Shown: positions 34,859 to 43,965, counted from the stretch's first letter. The stretch is 64,000 nucleotides of DNA from an uncultured Eubacteriales bacterium (GCA_900548855.1 URMF01000001.1:166345-230344), one strand, 5' to 3'. The notes: generated from the letters alone by a model not told the origin. Numbers and translations: made by a program.

Positions 34859-37243
34859 CTAAGTGGTTGGTGCCTCCGTCGGCTCTGCAGTTGTTGTAGG
34901 TGCCTGAGTAGTTGGTGCCTCCGTCGGTGCCTGAGTAGTCGGTGCCTGGGTGGTTGGTGCCTCCGTTGGAACCTGGGTTGTGGTAGAAGGAGAATCCGTG
35001 CCAGGAACACTTGTCGTCTTCTCCGTTGTCTTTTTCTTCTTTTTCTTCTTATTCTTCTCTTCCGTCTCCTCTGAGCTGGAACGGGTATCTTTCCAATCCT
35101 TCGTGGAGCGTACCCATTCATAATCTGGGAATCCAAGGTCTTTCAAATCCTCGTGAATCGGCTCCATAAAATCATGCCAGATACGTCCCGGATAAGTAGA
35201 ACCCCATAAGCCTCTTGTAGCCTGCGGTGTATCATATCCTACCCATACACTGGTGGTATAATATGGGGTGAATGCACAGAACCATCCGTCTGTATTATTA
35301 TCTGTTGTTCCTGTCTTGCCTGCACAGGACATTCCCGAAATACCAAGACCACTTGCTGTACCTCCGGTAAATACACCCTTTAACATGGATATCATCATTC
35401 GGGAAGCGTTTAATTCGTATACTTCTCTTGATTTTATTTTATCATCTACAATAACATTTCCCTGTGCATCTGTAATCTTAACAATACACGTTGGTTTACG
35501 AAACTCACCATCATTTTCAATAGTGGCATACCCGGAAGCCATCTCCACAGTTGTAGCACCATAGGTAAGACCGCCAAGACAGGCTGCCATATTATGCCGA
35601 TCCTCAATCGTCAAATAATTAAAATTCATATTTAACAGATACTCAGCACCCACCTCCGGAGTTAACTGACCAAACAGGCGGTACGCAACCACATTTTTAG
35701 ACGCAGCCACTGCCTGTGCAAGAGAAATCATTCCAGAATAAGTGCCTCCGGAATTCTCCGGCATATTCGACTTCTCAAAGTCCGTATCATCTACCCTTGT
35801 TGACGGTGTGTAGCCCCTCTCTAACTGCGGTGTGTATACAATCAACGGCTTAATTGTACTACCAGGCTGCCTTGCACTCTGATATGCCCGGTTTAAGCTG
35901 TATCCCTGCAGTTCTTCCTGGGTACGTCCCCCCACAATCGCTACTACCCGTCCGGTGGAATTATCGATACAGGTAGATGCACCCTGCAAATTATAAATAC
36001 CTGTTTCTGCATTTTTTTCCTCATCAACGGAAAGTGTCTCGTCTATTGTCTGCTGTAATAATTTTTGTTTCTTTTGGTCAATTGACGTATATATCTGATA
36101 CCCCCCGGTATATAGCGTTGCATAATATTCATCATATACCTGACGATAATTTTTGTTATATTCCTGCTGCTCCTCCAGTGTATCAAATTTATACTTAAAT
36201 TTAAAACCGGATGCCTCCATCAATGCCTCTGTGGCACAGAAATTGGTAAAGGTTTCCACATAATCATGGCTTACCTTTTTCTCCTCTGCCAGAACGACTT
36301 TTTCCTCCAAAGCCATCTGAAGCTCCAAATCATTCAGATAACCCAAATCGTGCATATCATTTAATATTTTATTCCGTCTCTCTATGGTATGGTCATAATT
36401 CGTCCGGGGATCATAATAGGTAGGGCTGTTCGGAATTGCACACAAAAATGCCACTTCCGATACAGATAACTCGTCCAAGTCCTTATCAAAATACCCCTTC
36501 GCCGCTGCTCCGATTCCATAATAGCTGTTGGAGAAAAATATTGTATTCAGGTAATACTCCAAAATCTGCTGCTTTGTATATTTCTTTTCCAATTCCCATG
36601 CAATAAAGATTTCTTTAATTTTACGCTCATAGCTGACCTCATTTGACAGGAAAATTCCTCTCGCCAACTGCTGGGTAATCGTACTCGCACCCTGAGTAAT
36701 ATTACCATTATTCTTAAATAAGATATAGGCTGCTCTTGCAATACCCTCATAATCCACGCCATTATGCTCATAGAAACGTCTGTCTTCTACCGACACCATG
36801 GCTTCCACAAAGTATGCAGGAATTTCATCATAGGTTTTATAGTAAACCTCTTTTTCTCCTGTAACCTCTCGTATTTTTTTGCCCTTGGTATCATATACGA
36901 TAGAAGTCTCATCCTGACGGAATGTACTTTCAGAAGAATTGGCAACCATTTCCTTTGCATCATCACGATAGGTTAAAATTTGTTTTCCAAATTTCTCATA
37001 GGCAATATATCCACCAATCACACCAATCAGTACTACAATAAGCAGGAGATAGGATAAAATAATCCTTCTAACCTTTTTTCGTTTTCTTTTCCGGTCCCGT
37101 TTTGCCTTTTTCAGTCTTGCTTTTTCCAATTCCTCCGGGGACTTTTTCTGTGTTGTTTTCTTCGTAGTACTTTGTCCCGCTGTCCTGGTTGCCGGACGTG
37201 ACTCCCTACGCTTATCCGATGTAGACTTTTTGTTATCAGCCAT
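34859..37243 (-). CDS. Class A penicillin-binding protein (PBP1A-type)
   Basis: A 794-aa bifunctional peptidoglycan synthase. A basic cytosolic N-terminus (1-60) precedes one membrane helix (61-82). The glycosyltransferase domain has EDRRFYEHNGVD and GASTITQQLARG. The transpeptidase domain has the SxxK motif in PGSTIKP, an SKN motif (AVAASKNVVAYR) and KTGT. The final 60 or so residues are a Lys-rich stretch followed by a Thr/Pro/Ala/Glu repeat tail (TEAPTTQAPTTQAPTEAPTT), outside the membrane. It lies 41 bases after an SbcC-like gene on the same strand and probably shares its promoter. Confidence 0.93.
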   Translation of the reverse strand: MADNKKSTSDKRRESRPATRTAGQSTTKKTTQKKSPEELEKARLKKAKRDRKRKRKKVRRIILSYLLLIVVLIGVIGGYIAYEKFGKQILTYRDDAKEMVANSSESTFRQDETSIVYDTKGKKIREVTGEKEVYYKTYDEIPAYFVEAMVSVEDRRFYEHNGVDYEGIARAAYILFKNNGNITQGASTITQQLARGIFLSNEVSYERKIKEIFIAWELEKKYTKQQILEYYLNTIFFSNSYYGIGAAAKGYFDKDLDELSVSEVAFLCAIPNSPTYYDPRTNYDHTIERRNKILNDMHDLGYLNDLELQMALEEKVVLAEEKKVSHDYVETFTNFCATEALMEASGFKFKYKFDTLEEQQEYNKNYRQVYDEYYATLYTGGYQIYTSIDQKKQKLLQQTIDETLSVDEEKNAETGIYNLQGASTCIDNSTGRVVAIVGGRTQEELQGYSLNRAYQSARQPGSTIKPLIVYTPQLERGYTPSTRVDDTDFEKSNMPENSGGTYSGMISLAQAVAASKNVVAYRLFGQLTPEVGAEYLLNMNFNYLTIEDRHNMAACLGGLTYGATTVEMASGYATIENDGEFRKPTCIVKITDAQGNVIVDDKIKSREVYELNASRMMISMLKGVFTGGTASGLGISGMSCAGKTGTTDNNTDGWFCAFTPYYTTSVWVGYDTPQATRGLWGSTYPGRIWHDFMEPIHEDLKDLGFPDYEWVRSTKDWKDTRSSSEETEEKNKKKKKKKTTEKTTSVPGTDSPSTTTQVPTEAPTTQAPTTQAPTEAPTTQAPTTTAEPTEAPTT

Positions 37244-37284
37244 GCTATTCCCTCATTTCCAGCCGTATCACTTAAGAATTTGTA

Positions 37285-38955
37285 TTAGATGGCAATATAA
37301 TTGCTCTCTATTCCCAAGCCTGCGAACATATCCTGAATACCTGGATTTGTTGTAAATATAATAACCTGCCGGTTCCTATATTCGCCCAAACAGCTTAATG
37401 TTTCTTTTAATCTTTGATAATCATAGGTGACAAAAACATCATCCATGATAATTGGCATCTCTTCAGCAATCAATACATTGGCAATGGATAAACGAAGTGC
37501 CAGATAAATCTGTTCCATAGTACCAGTACTTAAATAATCCATACTGATAAAGGAGTTTCCGCTTTTCACCATTACTCTTAACTGGTCATCTATTTTAACT
37601 TCAGAATATTTATTATTTGTAATTCTGCTGATAATCTCAGAAACCTGTTCATTTAACACACTGCCAAAGGAATCATAGATTTCCTCTGATAAATCCTGAA
37701 TGGTTTTCATTGCAAGGTCAAGCGCTGCCACTTCTACATCATTTGCCTGCATCTGCTCCTTCAGTTTCGTGAGTTCAGAAAGTGTCTCCTCCTGTTCGGC
37801 GCGCTCCTTTAAAATATTTTGTTCTTTGAGTCTCAGACTGGACAACTTGTTAACCAGCTCCCTCTGCGTTCCCATATCCACCGACTCTGCCTTTGCCTCC
37901 TCAAAGCCCTTTTCTATTTCTAATTCCTCTAAAAGCTTATAAAGCTTTGCACGCCTCGCTAAAACCTGGACAGTAGTAGCTGCAACCAATATAATACCAA
38001 AACCCATGATTCCCATTTTAATCTCAGGAATGTTTACCGGAACCAGATAAGCGGCTCCAACAAACAGGGCGATAAAGATAAGCGCTATAAACAAGATTAC
38101 AAACACATTATCCAATGCACTTCTCTTTCCCATATTGCGAAGCATGCTAATATCTTTTTCCTGCTTCGTCACAGGTTCATTTAAATCATTCTCTGCTTCT
38201 TCAGTCTTAATTTCTTCCTCTGCAATCTCTTCTGTAGCCGGATTCTTAATTGGTGTAAACTGAAGCTTTGCCTGCCCTTTCCCATCCATCGCCGCCTCTG
38301 CCTTTGTATACTCCTCTTTAACAGCCGCAAGCTCTGCATCAAAATCCCTATCTAGAGAAAGTCTGGCGGTAAGCTCCTGTTCCTTTTGTTCTAATTGTTT
38401 ATTTGAGAATGCTTTTTTCTTATTTTTCAGTTCCACAATGGCGCTTACCGCATCAATGTCTCCATTTCTGCTTGATGCCATATTTACAATATAATTGTTA
38501 AGCTCATCTGCAATTTCCTTATCTGTATAAACTTCCATCTGACTGATACATAATGTATTCAGATACGTGCTTTTGTCCGTATTAAGCAGAGTCCCCACCA
38601 AATTATTCTCTTCCGGCAGCATAAGCTCACGTGCTGTGTCCATATCCCTGACTGTTGTCTTCTTCTCCTGACGGGCAAAATTCCTCTCAATCAAATAGTC
38701 TGTCCCCTGAACCGAAACCTCCATAGCTCCTGAAAAAGCAGAACCATTAATCGGCTTTTTCTGTTCGTAATGATCAAACCGGGCGCCCAGCCCTCTCACC
38801 TTATCAATTCCATATATCATATCTACAATAAAATCCTTTATGGTAGACTTTCCCGCCTCATTAGCCCCATAAACCACATTAATGCCAGGAGCCAGCGTAA
38901 TGTCTTTATTATGAAATTGTCCAAAATCCTGTAGGTGTAACTTATCAACTCTCAT
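37285..38955 (-). CDS. SbcC/YhaN-like ATPase with two membrane segments
   Basis: A 556-aa ABC/Rad50-type ATPase: P-loop GANEAGKST at 30-38, signature-like LSTGTMEQ at 474-481 and Walker B IIMDDVF at 501-507. In place of a long coiled coil with zinc hook it has short coils on either side of two hydrophobic helices (about 282-304 and 312-332), so the protein should be anchored to the membrane by a hairpin in the middle. This matches the YhaN family. It begins 1 base after its SbcD/YhaO-like partner gene, so the two form a nuclease-ATPase pair acting on DNA ends or structures. Confidence 0.82.
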   Translation of the reverse strand: MRVDKLHLQDFGQFHNKDITLAPGINVVYGANEAGKSTIKDFIVDMIYGIDKVRGLGARFDHYEQKKPINGSAFSGAMEVSVQGTDYLIERNFARQEKKTTVRDMDTARELMLPEENNLVGTLLNTDKSTYLNTLCISQMEVYTDKEIADELNNYIVNMASSRNGDIDAVSAIVELKNKKKAFSNKQLEQKEQELTARLSLDRDFDAELAAVKEEYTKAEAAMDGKGQAKLQFTPIKNPATEEIAEEEIKTEEAENDLNEPVTKQEKDISMLRNMGKRSALDNVFVILFIALIFIALFVGAAYLVPVNIPEIKMGIMGFGIILVAATTVQVLARRAKLYKLLEELEIEKGFEEAKAESVDMGTQRELVNKLSSLRLKEQNILKERAEQEETLSELTKLKEQMQANDVEVAALDLAMKTIQDLSEEIYDSFGSVLNEQVSEIISRITNNKYSEVKIDDQLRVMVKSGNSFISMDYLSTGTMEQIYLALRLSIANVLIAEEMPIIMDDVFVTYDYQRLKETLSCLGEYRNRQVIIFTTNPGIQDMFAGLGIESNYIAI

Positions 38956-38956
38956 A

Positions 38957-40015
38957 TTACTGCTCTCCTGTCTTTAGTAGTACATCTAAACCATAGTGAA
39001 TAGCTTTTTTACAAATCTCATCTCCATAATAATTATCAGACAGCTGGTTGATAAATTTACCAATCAGATTATTCTGATTCTCCTCATAAAGCTTACCTAG
39101 GTCGTATTCTTCTGAAACCTCTGTTATCACTTCATAAATATTATATTTCGCTGTAAGACTGGTAAAATCAAACACATCATGGTTATGATTCTGCCCCCTG
39201 ACAAGAATCCGGTAAATATGCTGAGTCCCCAAATTCTGGATTTGTCGATCCACTAAATCCAATATCATCTGCGGCGTATGGTCCGGCTTTATATTTATAA
39301 GAAGATTCATATAAGCCCTCTGGGCTGCCGGTACAAACTCCGTCTTTACAATTCCATCCACAACCTCACCATAAATATATCCTCTGGCTCCGGTATCTGT
39401 ATAATCAATAGGTTCCAGAGAACCCGCCATGATAACGGCATTCTCTTTAATAACCTCTGGTTTATGAATATGCCCTAACGCTATATAATCAAAATTGGAT
39501 TCCCTTAAATTTTTCTTATTATATGGCAGATGCTTGGCATCCCCACCATGCGCCAGCAAGATATTGAAGGCTCCCTGCTTCGCCGGTTTGATATGGTTTA
39601 ATATATCATCCTCATTTTCCTTACTGTTATAGGAAAATCCGGTAACGCAGGTATTCAAATCTTTCATATACACATTGCTTATTTTATCAGCAGACAGGCA
39701 AATTGTCTTTGACGAAAACTTATAATTTGCCATGGGGCTATCCGGTTTCATATAATCATGATTACCCGCAATCATGATAGTTTTGGTCTTCGTCAGCTTT
39801 GAAAGAATATAATCCACATCTCTTAACATTCCTTCGGATGGCGGCATATGAAACAAATCGCCCGCTATTAACAATAAATCTATCTGTTTTTCTTCTGCAG
39901 CTTCCACTACCTTTACAAAGGTATCCTTTATCTCTTTTTCTCTGTCCGCACTCCAAGGCTTGCCTTTATCTGGCTGTACCCCTAGATGGACATCTGCCAT
40001 ATGTATAAATCTCAT
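38957..40015 (-). CDS. SbcD/YhaO-like DNA repair exonuclease
   Basis: A 352-aa calcineurin-like phosphoesterase. The metal-binding motifs are in order: DVHLG near the N-terminus, GDLFH, GNHDY, and LAHGGD followed by GHIHKPE. A C-terminal capping domain (about 260-352) completes the Mre11/SbcD/YhaO layout. I favour the ATG at 40015 (MRFIHMADVHLG), which aligns with the family start; the frame is open to 40036. It is the first gene of a probable three-gene unit with the SbcC-like ATPase and a class A PBP. Confidence 0.88.
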   Translation of the reverse strand: MRFIHMADVHLGVQPDKGKPWSADREKEIKDTFVKVVEAAEEKQIDLLLIAGDLFHMPPSEGMLRDVDYILSKLTKTKTIMIAGNHDYMKPDSPMANYKFSSKTICLSADKISNVYMKDLNTCVTGFSYNSKENEDDILNHIKPAKQGAFNILLAHGGDAKHLPYNKKNLRESNFDYIALGHIHKPEVIKENAVIMAGSLEPIDYTDTGARGYIYGEVVDGIVKTEFVPAAQRAYMNLLINIKPDHTPQMILDLVDRQIQNLGTQHIYRILVRGQNHNHDVFDFTSLTAKYNIYEVITEVSEEYDLGKLYEENQNNLIGKFINQLSDNYYGDEICKKAIHYGLDVLLKTGEQ

Positions 40016-40115
40016 TCCTGCACCTGCCTCTTTCATCTTTTACATGGTTTTCAAAAATATGCTGAATAACATTTTTAAACTATTTTAACCAAGCTGTTTT
40101 CATGCATACATATTC

Positions 40116-40144
40116 ATTATATTAGATTTTCCGAATTAGTGCAA
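40116..40144 (-). promoter_or_regulatory. Promoter for the sbcD-sbcC-like-PBP unit
   Basis: On the minus strand: TTGCAC, 17-base spacer, TATAAT. Just upstream the 11-mer ATATTGAAAAA is repeated in tandem, an A-rich UP-element-like stretch. The rest of the 296-base spacer down to 40281 shows no gene. Confidence 0.7.
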
Positions 40145-40280
40145 ATTTTCTTGTCATTTTTTCAATATTTTTTCAATATGCCAGATAGATAAATGTTTTT
40201 GCATGTACAATGTTTTTCTCATATTTTTTATTAATTGGCAAGAGAAGTTCATAGATTTTCAGAATATCTTAAGAAACTGC

Positions 40281-40305
40281 GTCCTGATAGAATTCCTATC
40301 AGGAC
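40281..40305 (-). terminator. Hairpin downstream of spoIIID
   Basis: Perfect 10-bp stem GTCCTGATAG / CTATCAGGAC with loop AATTC, 6 bases after the spoIIID stop codon. The following U-run is weak, so termination may be partial. Confidence 0.55.
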
Positions 40306-40311
40306 TCTTCC

Positions 40312-40566
40312 TCACAGCTTCTGGTGTAAATATTTCTCCTTTGTTGCCATTCCGCCCCTTATATGCCTCTCTGCTTTATTAAGGTCTAATACTTTCCTCA
40401 CTTCCTTCGCCAATGCCGGATTAATGTAAATTAATCGGTCTGAAACATCCTTATGCACCGTACTTTTACTGACTCCAAATTTCTTGGCAGTTTGTCTGAC
40501 TGTTGCGTTGGAATCTATTATATAGGTTCCAATTTCAATTGCTCTTTCTTCAATATATTCTTTCAA
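40312..40566 (-). CDS. spoIIID: Sporulation transcriptional regulator SpoIIID
   Basis: An 84-aa mother-cell DNA-binding protein that tunes sigma-E and sigma-K regulons during sporulation. The helix-turn-helix TVRQTAKKFGVSKSTVHKDVSDRL and the basic C-terminus HIRGGMATKEKY match SpoIIID almost along its length. I place the start at the TTG at 40566, because LKEYIEERAIEIG aligns with the start of B. subtilis SpoIIID (MHDYIKERTIKIG) and GGGG lies 7 bases upstream; the ATG at 40584 would add six residues with no binding site. A sigma-E-like promoter lies directly upstream. Its presence shows that the organism encodes endospore development. Confidence 0.95.
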   Translation of the reverse strand: MKEYIEERAIEIGTYIIDSNATVRQTAKKFGVSKSTVHKDVSDRLIYINPALAKEVRKVLDLNKAERHIRGGMATKEKYLHQKL

Positions 40567-40594
40567 GGAGAATCCCCAATACATTTGTTGTTAC

Positions 40595-40623
40595 AATCTA
40601 TGCGAATTTTAATAACAGTATTC
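40595..40623 (-). promoter_or_regulatory. Sigma-E-like promoter for spoIIID
   Basis: On the minus strand: GAATACT, 14-base spacer, CATAGATT. Against the recalled B. subtilis sigma-E consensus (KMATATT, 14-15 bases, CATACAHT) 6 of 7 and 7 of 8 positions agree. The predicted start of RNA is about 25 bases before the TTG start codon. Confidence 0.65.
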
Positions 40624-40763
40624 CCCTGAAAAGGAAAATACCTCACTTTTCCACCTTAAAGCCCTGTCTAAAAATGCAGGATTGTTATGAAAATTTGGCA
40701 AAAACTGATATTTTTGTCTATTGGAATGTCGTATTCTCTCCATATAGGAAAGGAGGCTGAATT

Positions 40764-42131
40764 ATGTTTAGATTGTCAAATAAAAATGGTGCAAAGGATT
40801 TAACTGAAGGCAAACCAATGAAACTGATTCTTGGCTTTGGTCTCCCACTGTTATTCGGTCTGCTGTTTCAACAATTATACAATATGGTTGACTCTATTAT
40901 TGTGGGACAAATGCTGGGGGTAAATTCCCTGGCTGCGGTGGGCTCCACCGGTTCCATTAATTTTATGATTCTTGGCTTTTGCATTGGCATTTGTAACGGA
41001 TTCGCAATCCCTGTAGCACAGACATTCGGGGCAAAAGATACGCAGGATTTAAAGAAATATATTACCAACAGCGTATGGATGTCCATTTTGTTTTCCATAA
41101 TAATTACCTCTGTGGTTGGTTTACTGACAAGAAGAATCTTAATATGGATGAAAACACCGGATACCATCATCGATGAAGCTTACCTTTATATCTTTATCGT
41201 ATTTATGGGAATCCCTGCCATCTTCCTCTATAACATGGTATCCGGAATCCTACGCTCCTTAGGTGACAGCTTAACACCAGTTATTTTTTTAATTTTTTCC
41301 TCTTTACTGAATATTATATTAGATATTATTTTAATTAAACCAATGGGAGTTGCCGGAGCTGCAACAGCCACAATCACTGCCCAGGGAATATCCGGCATTA
41401 TCAGTCTCATATATATGACCAAAAAATATAAATACCTTGCATTCACGAAAAAAGATTGGATGTTCAGCCCAAAGCACTGTTTAAAATTATGTGGTATTGG
41501 CGTTCCGATGGGGCTGCAGTATTCCATCACTGCCATCGGTAGTGTCATTTTACAGAGCTCCGTAAACGCCATGGGTGAAACCATTGTTGCTGCAGTAGCC
41601 GCCGGCACAAAAATCAGTATGTTTGCCTGTTGTCCATTTGACGCCATGGGTTCCACAATGGCTACCTTCGGTGGACAAAATGTAGGTGCAAAAAAATTAG
41701 ACCGTGTCCATCAGGGCTTGCGAGACTGTATTAAGCTTGGAATTATCTATTCTGTGCTGGCATTTATATTTATGCTGCTTTTTGGCGAAAAACTTGCCCT
41801 GCTCTTTGTAGACAGCGCAGAAACGGAATTAATCCATTACATATACCGATTCCTGATTGGCAACTCGCTTTTCTACACACTGTTGGCACTTGTCAATATT
41901 ATACGCTTTATGATTCAGGGACTTGGCTACTCTACCCTTGCCATTCTGGCAGGGGTATGCGAAATGTTTGCCCGGGGACTTGTTGGATTTTTCCTGGTTC
42001 CTGCCTTTGGATACCTGTTTGTCACGGTCGCCAGTCCCATTGCATGGCTCTTTGCAGATATTTTCTTAATTCCGGCTTATCTTTACGTCATGAAACGGTT
42101 AAAGGCAAAGCTGGAAGTATCACAGCCCTGA
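40764..42131 (+). CDS. MATE family efflux transporter
   Basis: A 455-aa, twelve-helix MATE exporter. The opening GAKDLTEGKPMKLILGFGLPLLFGLLFQQLYN and the second-half repeat are characteristic; QNVGAKKLDRV after helix 8 is the conserved Q-N-x-GA motif. AAGGAGG precedes the ATG by 8 bases. It is transcribed divergently from spoIIID. Its last 44 bases overlap the 3' end of the convergent PARG-like gene. Substrate unknown; it is a homologue of the exporter at 2.7 kb but not linked to biosynthetic genes. Confidence 0.93.
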   Translation: MFRLSNKNGAKDLTEGKPMKLILGFGLPLLFGLLFQQLYNMVDSIIVGQMLGVNSLAAVGSTGSINFMILGFCIGICNGFAIPVAQTFGAKDTQDLKKYITNSVWMSILFSIIITSVVGLLTRRILIWMKTPDTIIDEAYLYIFIVFMGIPAIFLYNMVSGILRSLGDSLTPVIFLIFSSLLNIILDIILIKPMGVAGAATATITAQGISGIISLIYMTKKYKYLAFTKKDWMFSPKHCLKLCGIGVPMGLQYSITAIGSVILQSSVNAMGETIVAAVAAGTKISMFACCPFDAMGSTMATFGGQNVGAKKLDRVHQGLRDCIKLGIIYSVLAFIFMLLFGEKLALLFVDSAETELIHYIYRFLIGNSLFYTLLALVNIIRFMIQGLGYSTLAILAGVCEMFARGLVGFFLVPAFGYLFVTVASPIAWLFADIFLIPAYLYVMKRLKAKLEVSQP

Positions 42132-42900
42132 AGCAATATTCAAATTGCTTCAGAGCTTTTTGTAATGCCTTCTCCACAATATGTGGCGAATCATAACGGA
42201 CATTCAGCCCCAAAACATCTAAAACCAGGATACCCGCCCCATGGTGGGCTGCAAGCTGTAAAATACTACAGAACTTGTTCTCCAGACATTCCTCCATATT
42301 ATCACCAACCACATGCATACCCTTTTGTGAAGCTTCCGTAATATCAGACTTTTTCTCTCTATCAGGTACTGCACAGCTAATCACATCAAAACTGACCCAA
42401 TCCTTTTGCTCCATTATCTCCAGTTTATTTTTACCGGCTTTGATTTGTATAACAGCCGGTGTATAAATATAAATATCTCTGTATGATGGCAACCTTTTCT
42501 CACAATGAAAGAAATGTTCTCTCAATAATGGAGGCATATTCAGGCATGGATAAAGAGTGGTACAGCTATACAGGCATTGCTCCTGGTCAAGGCTTCTTCT
42601 CATTATTCCCCCTCTGTACTCCATTGCCGAAACAATATTCAGCAGAGCGATTTTGTCATCTGGAAATCTCCCATATAATTCTTGTACAGCCTCCAATACC
42701 GGAAGCTTCCATATGGCTATTGTACAGGAATTTTCCCAACATTTAGCAGGCTTCAATGTCTCTGGAACCGGACTTTCATAAATCACGGTATACTCCTTGG
42801 AATTGCGAATTGCCTTAACCAGTTTTTGTTCCCCTTCGCAAAGCCGTATCATTTCCTCAAAAATTGAAATTGTGTTCTCTCTTTTTTCCTCGTATCCCAT
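42088..42900 (-). CDS. TIGR02452/PARG-like protein with altered catalytic motif
   Basis: A 270-aa protein resembling the bacterial poly(ADP-ribose) glycohydrolase family (macrodomain fold). The stretch LLNIVSAMEYRGGIMRRSLDQEQCLYSCTTLY (residues 87-117) aligns with the family's 'NFAnA..pGGG....g..QEE.L.r.S.Ly' block. Instead of GGG it has RGG (96-98), and instead of QEE it has QEQ (106-108), so the second, catalytic glutamate is missing. A C-terminal GAGILVLDVLGLNVRYDSPHIVEKAL block fits the family's second half, with a changed GCGA(F/Y)xNPP element. It may bind rather than cleave ADP-ribose. The 3' end overlaps the convergent MATE gene. Confidence 0.7.
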   Translation of the reverse strand: MGYEEKRENTISIFEEMIRLCEGEQKLVKAIRNSKEYTVIYESPVPETLKPAKCWENSCTIAIWKLPVLEAVQELYGRFPDDKIALLNIVSAMEYRGGIMRRSLDQEQCLYSCTTLYPCLNMPPLLREHFFHCEKRLPSYRDIYIYTPAVIQIKAGKNKLEIMEQKDWVSFDVISCAVPDREKKSDITEASQKGMHVVGDNMEECLENKFCSILQLAAHHGAGILVLDVLGLNVRYDSPHIVEKALQKALKQFEYCFRAVILPALPLTVS

Positions 42901-43030
42901 ATTGTTTTCCTCCTAAAGCTTTTATTCATTTGAAATACTTATTCTCATGTATATTCTACAACTTTACCTGTACCAATATTGGGACTATATGCAGAGTAAA
43001 AAAGCGCTTGTGATTTCTTTGCACTCGAAA

Positions 43031-43059
43031 AAAGCAGATTTCAAATCGAAATCTGCTTT
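43031..43059 (-). terminator. Terminator of the pyk-CpXC-trxA-NUDIX unit
   Basis: Perfect 12-bp stem AAAGCAGATTTC / GAAATCTGCTTT with a 5-base loop, continuing into further T residues on the minus strand. Confidence 0.88.
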
Positions 43060-43102
43060 CAGCTCTTATAAGCTATTTCCCACCCGTTTATTATAAGCTT
43101 GT

Positions 43103-43576
43103 CTATATACAAAGAGGCTTTCCATTCAGGACTGCCTCCCTTAAGGTATTCCCCTCATAACGAAGCTTCAGAGAAAAAAATCCGGTGTCCTCCTCCAACA
43201 GTTTAAAGAAAATCAAATCTCCTTCCCAAAGGTTTAATTTCTTTAAGTCCTTCTTGGATACCCAGGTAAGAATCCCCTCATCACATTTTGTCAGTTCTCC
43301 CTCAAAACCATCCGCCGTATACAGACACATGTATTCCGTCTGCCACTTATCTGACATAAAGGTTACCAGCCCCCGAAACCGGTACGAGGTAAGCGTCAGG
43401 CCTGTCTCTTCCCTCACCTCTCTAAGCAGGCATTCTTCAGGGCTTTCATCCTCCTCAAAATGCCCGCCTACACCAATCCATTTATCCTTATTAATATCCT
43501 TATCCTTTGATACACGGTGCAGCATCAGATATTCCTGTCCCTGTTCTATATAACAAAGGGTCGTCATATTTGTCAT
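43103..43576 (-). CDS. NUDIX hydrolase (MutT-like, probable 8-oxo-dGTP diphosphatase)
   Basis: A 157-aa NUDIX enzyme. The NUDIX box is complete: GHFEEDESPEECLLREVREETGL (GX5EX7REVXEEXGX), near residues 38-60. The N-terminal YLMLHRVSKDKDINKDKWIGVGG is typical of the MutT/YtkD group that cleans oxidised nucleotides. It follows trxA by 27 bases and ends before a strong terminator, so it is the last gene of the pyk unit; thioredoxin beside a nucleotide-sanitising enzyme suggests a redox-stress theme. Substrate preference is inferred only. Confidence 0.87.
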   Translation of the reverse strand: MTNMTTLCYIEQGQEYLMLHRVSKDKDINKDKWIGVGGHFEEDESPEECLLREVREETGLTLTSYRFRGLVTFMSDKWQTEYMCLYTADGFEGELTKCDEGILTWVSKKDLKKLNLWEGDLIFFKLLEEDTGFFSLKLRYEGNTLREAVLNGKPLCI

Positions 43577-43603
43577 TTGTGTTCTTTCCTTCCAAATCTC
43601 TTC

Positions 43604-43909
43604 TTATAATAAATCCAGAATATCAGATTTAGAGATTACCCCAATGCTCTGATTTGCTATCTCTCCCTTTTTAAAAACAAGAAGTGTAGGAATGGACATT
43701 ACCTTATAGTCAATGGCAAGAGCTGCCTCTACATCAATATTAACCTTTCCAACCTTAATCTCCGGATGCTCCTCTGCAACCTGGTCTACAATCGGCCCCA
43801 GCATTTTACATGGTCCACACCAGTCTGCCCAAAAATCTACTAACACTGTTTTGTCTGATTTTAAAACCTCTTCCTCAAAATTCTCCTTTGTTATATTTAC
43901 AACTGCCAT
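43604..43909 (-). CDS. trxA: Thioredoxin
   Basis: A 101-aa thioredoxin with the redox centre WCGPCK (Cys31, Cys34), the preceding VLVDFWADW strand, and the cis-proline segment SIPTLLVFKKGE. It reduces protein disulfides and feeds ribonucleotide and methionine-sulfoxide reductases. Start at 43909 (MAVVNITKEN) with AGGAGG 8 bases upstream; an in-frame ATG two codons earlier is too close to the site. No thioredoxin reductase gene is adjacent. It lies between the CpXC and NUDIX genes. Confidence 0.95.
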   Translation of the reverse strand: MAVVNITKENFEEEVLKSDKTVLVDFWADWCGPCKMLGPIVDQVAEEHPEIKVGKVNIDVEAALAIDYKVMSIPTLLVFKKGEIANQSIGVISKSDILDLL

Positions 43910-43965
43910 ACTCATGACCTCCTTTTATAAATAGTATAGTGATAGTATGTCTCTCTGATGGATTA

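Noticed and set aside
34864..34990. Short tandem DNA repeats that could suggest a CRISPR or VNTR
   Set aside because: They encode the Thr/Pro/Ala/Glu tail of the PBP in frame; unit length varies and there are no spacers.
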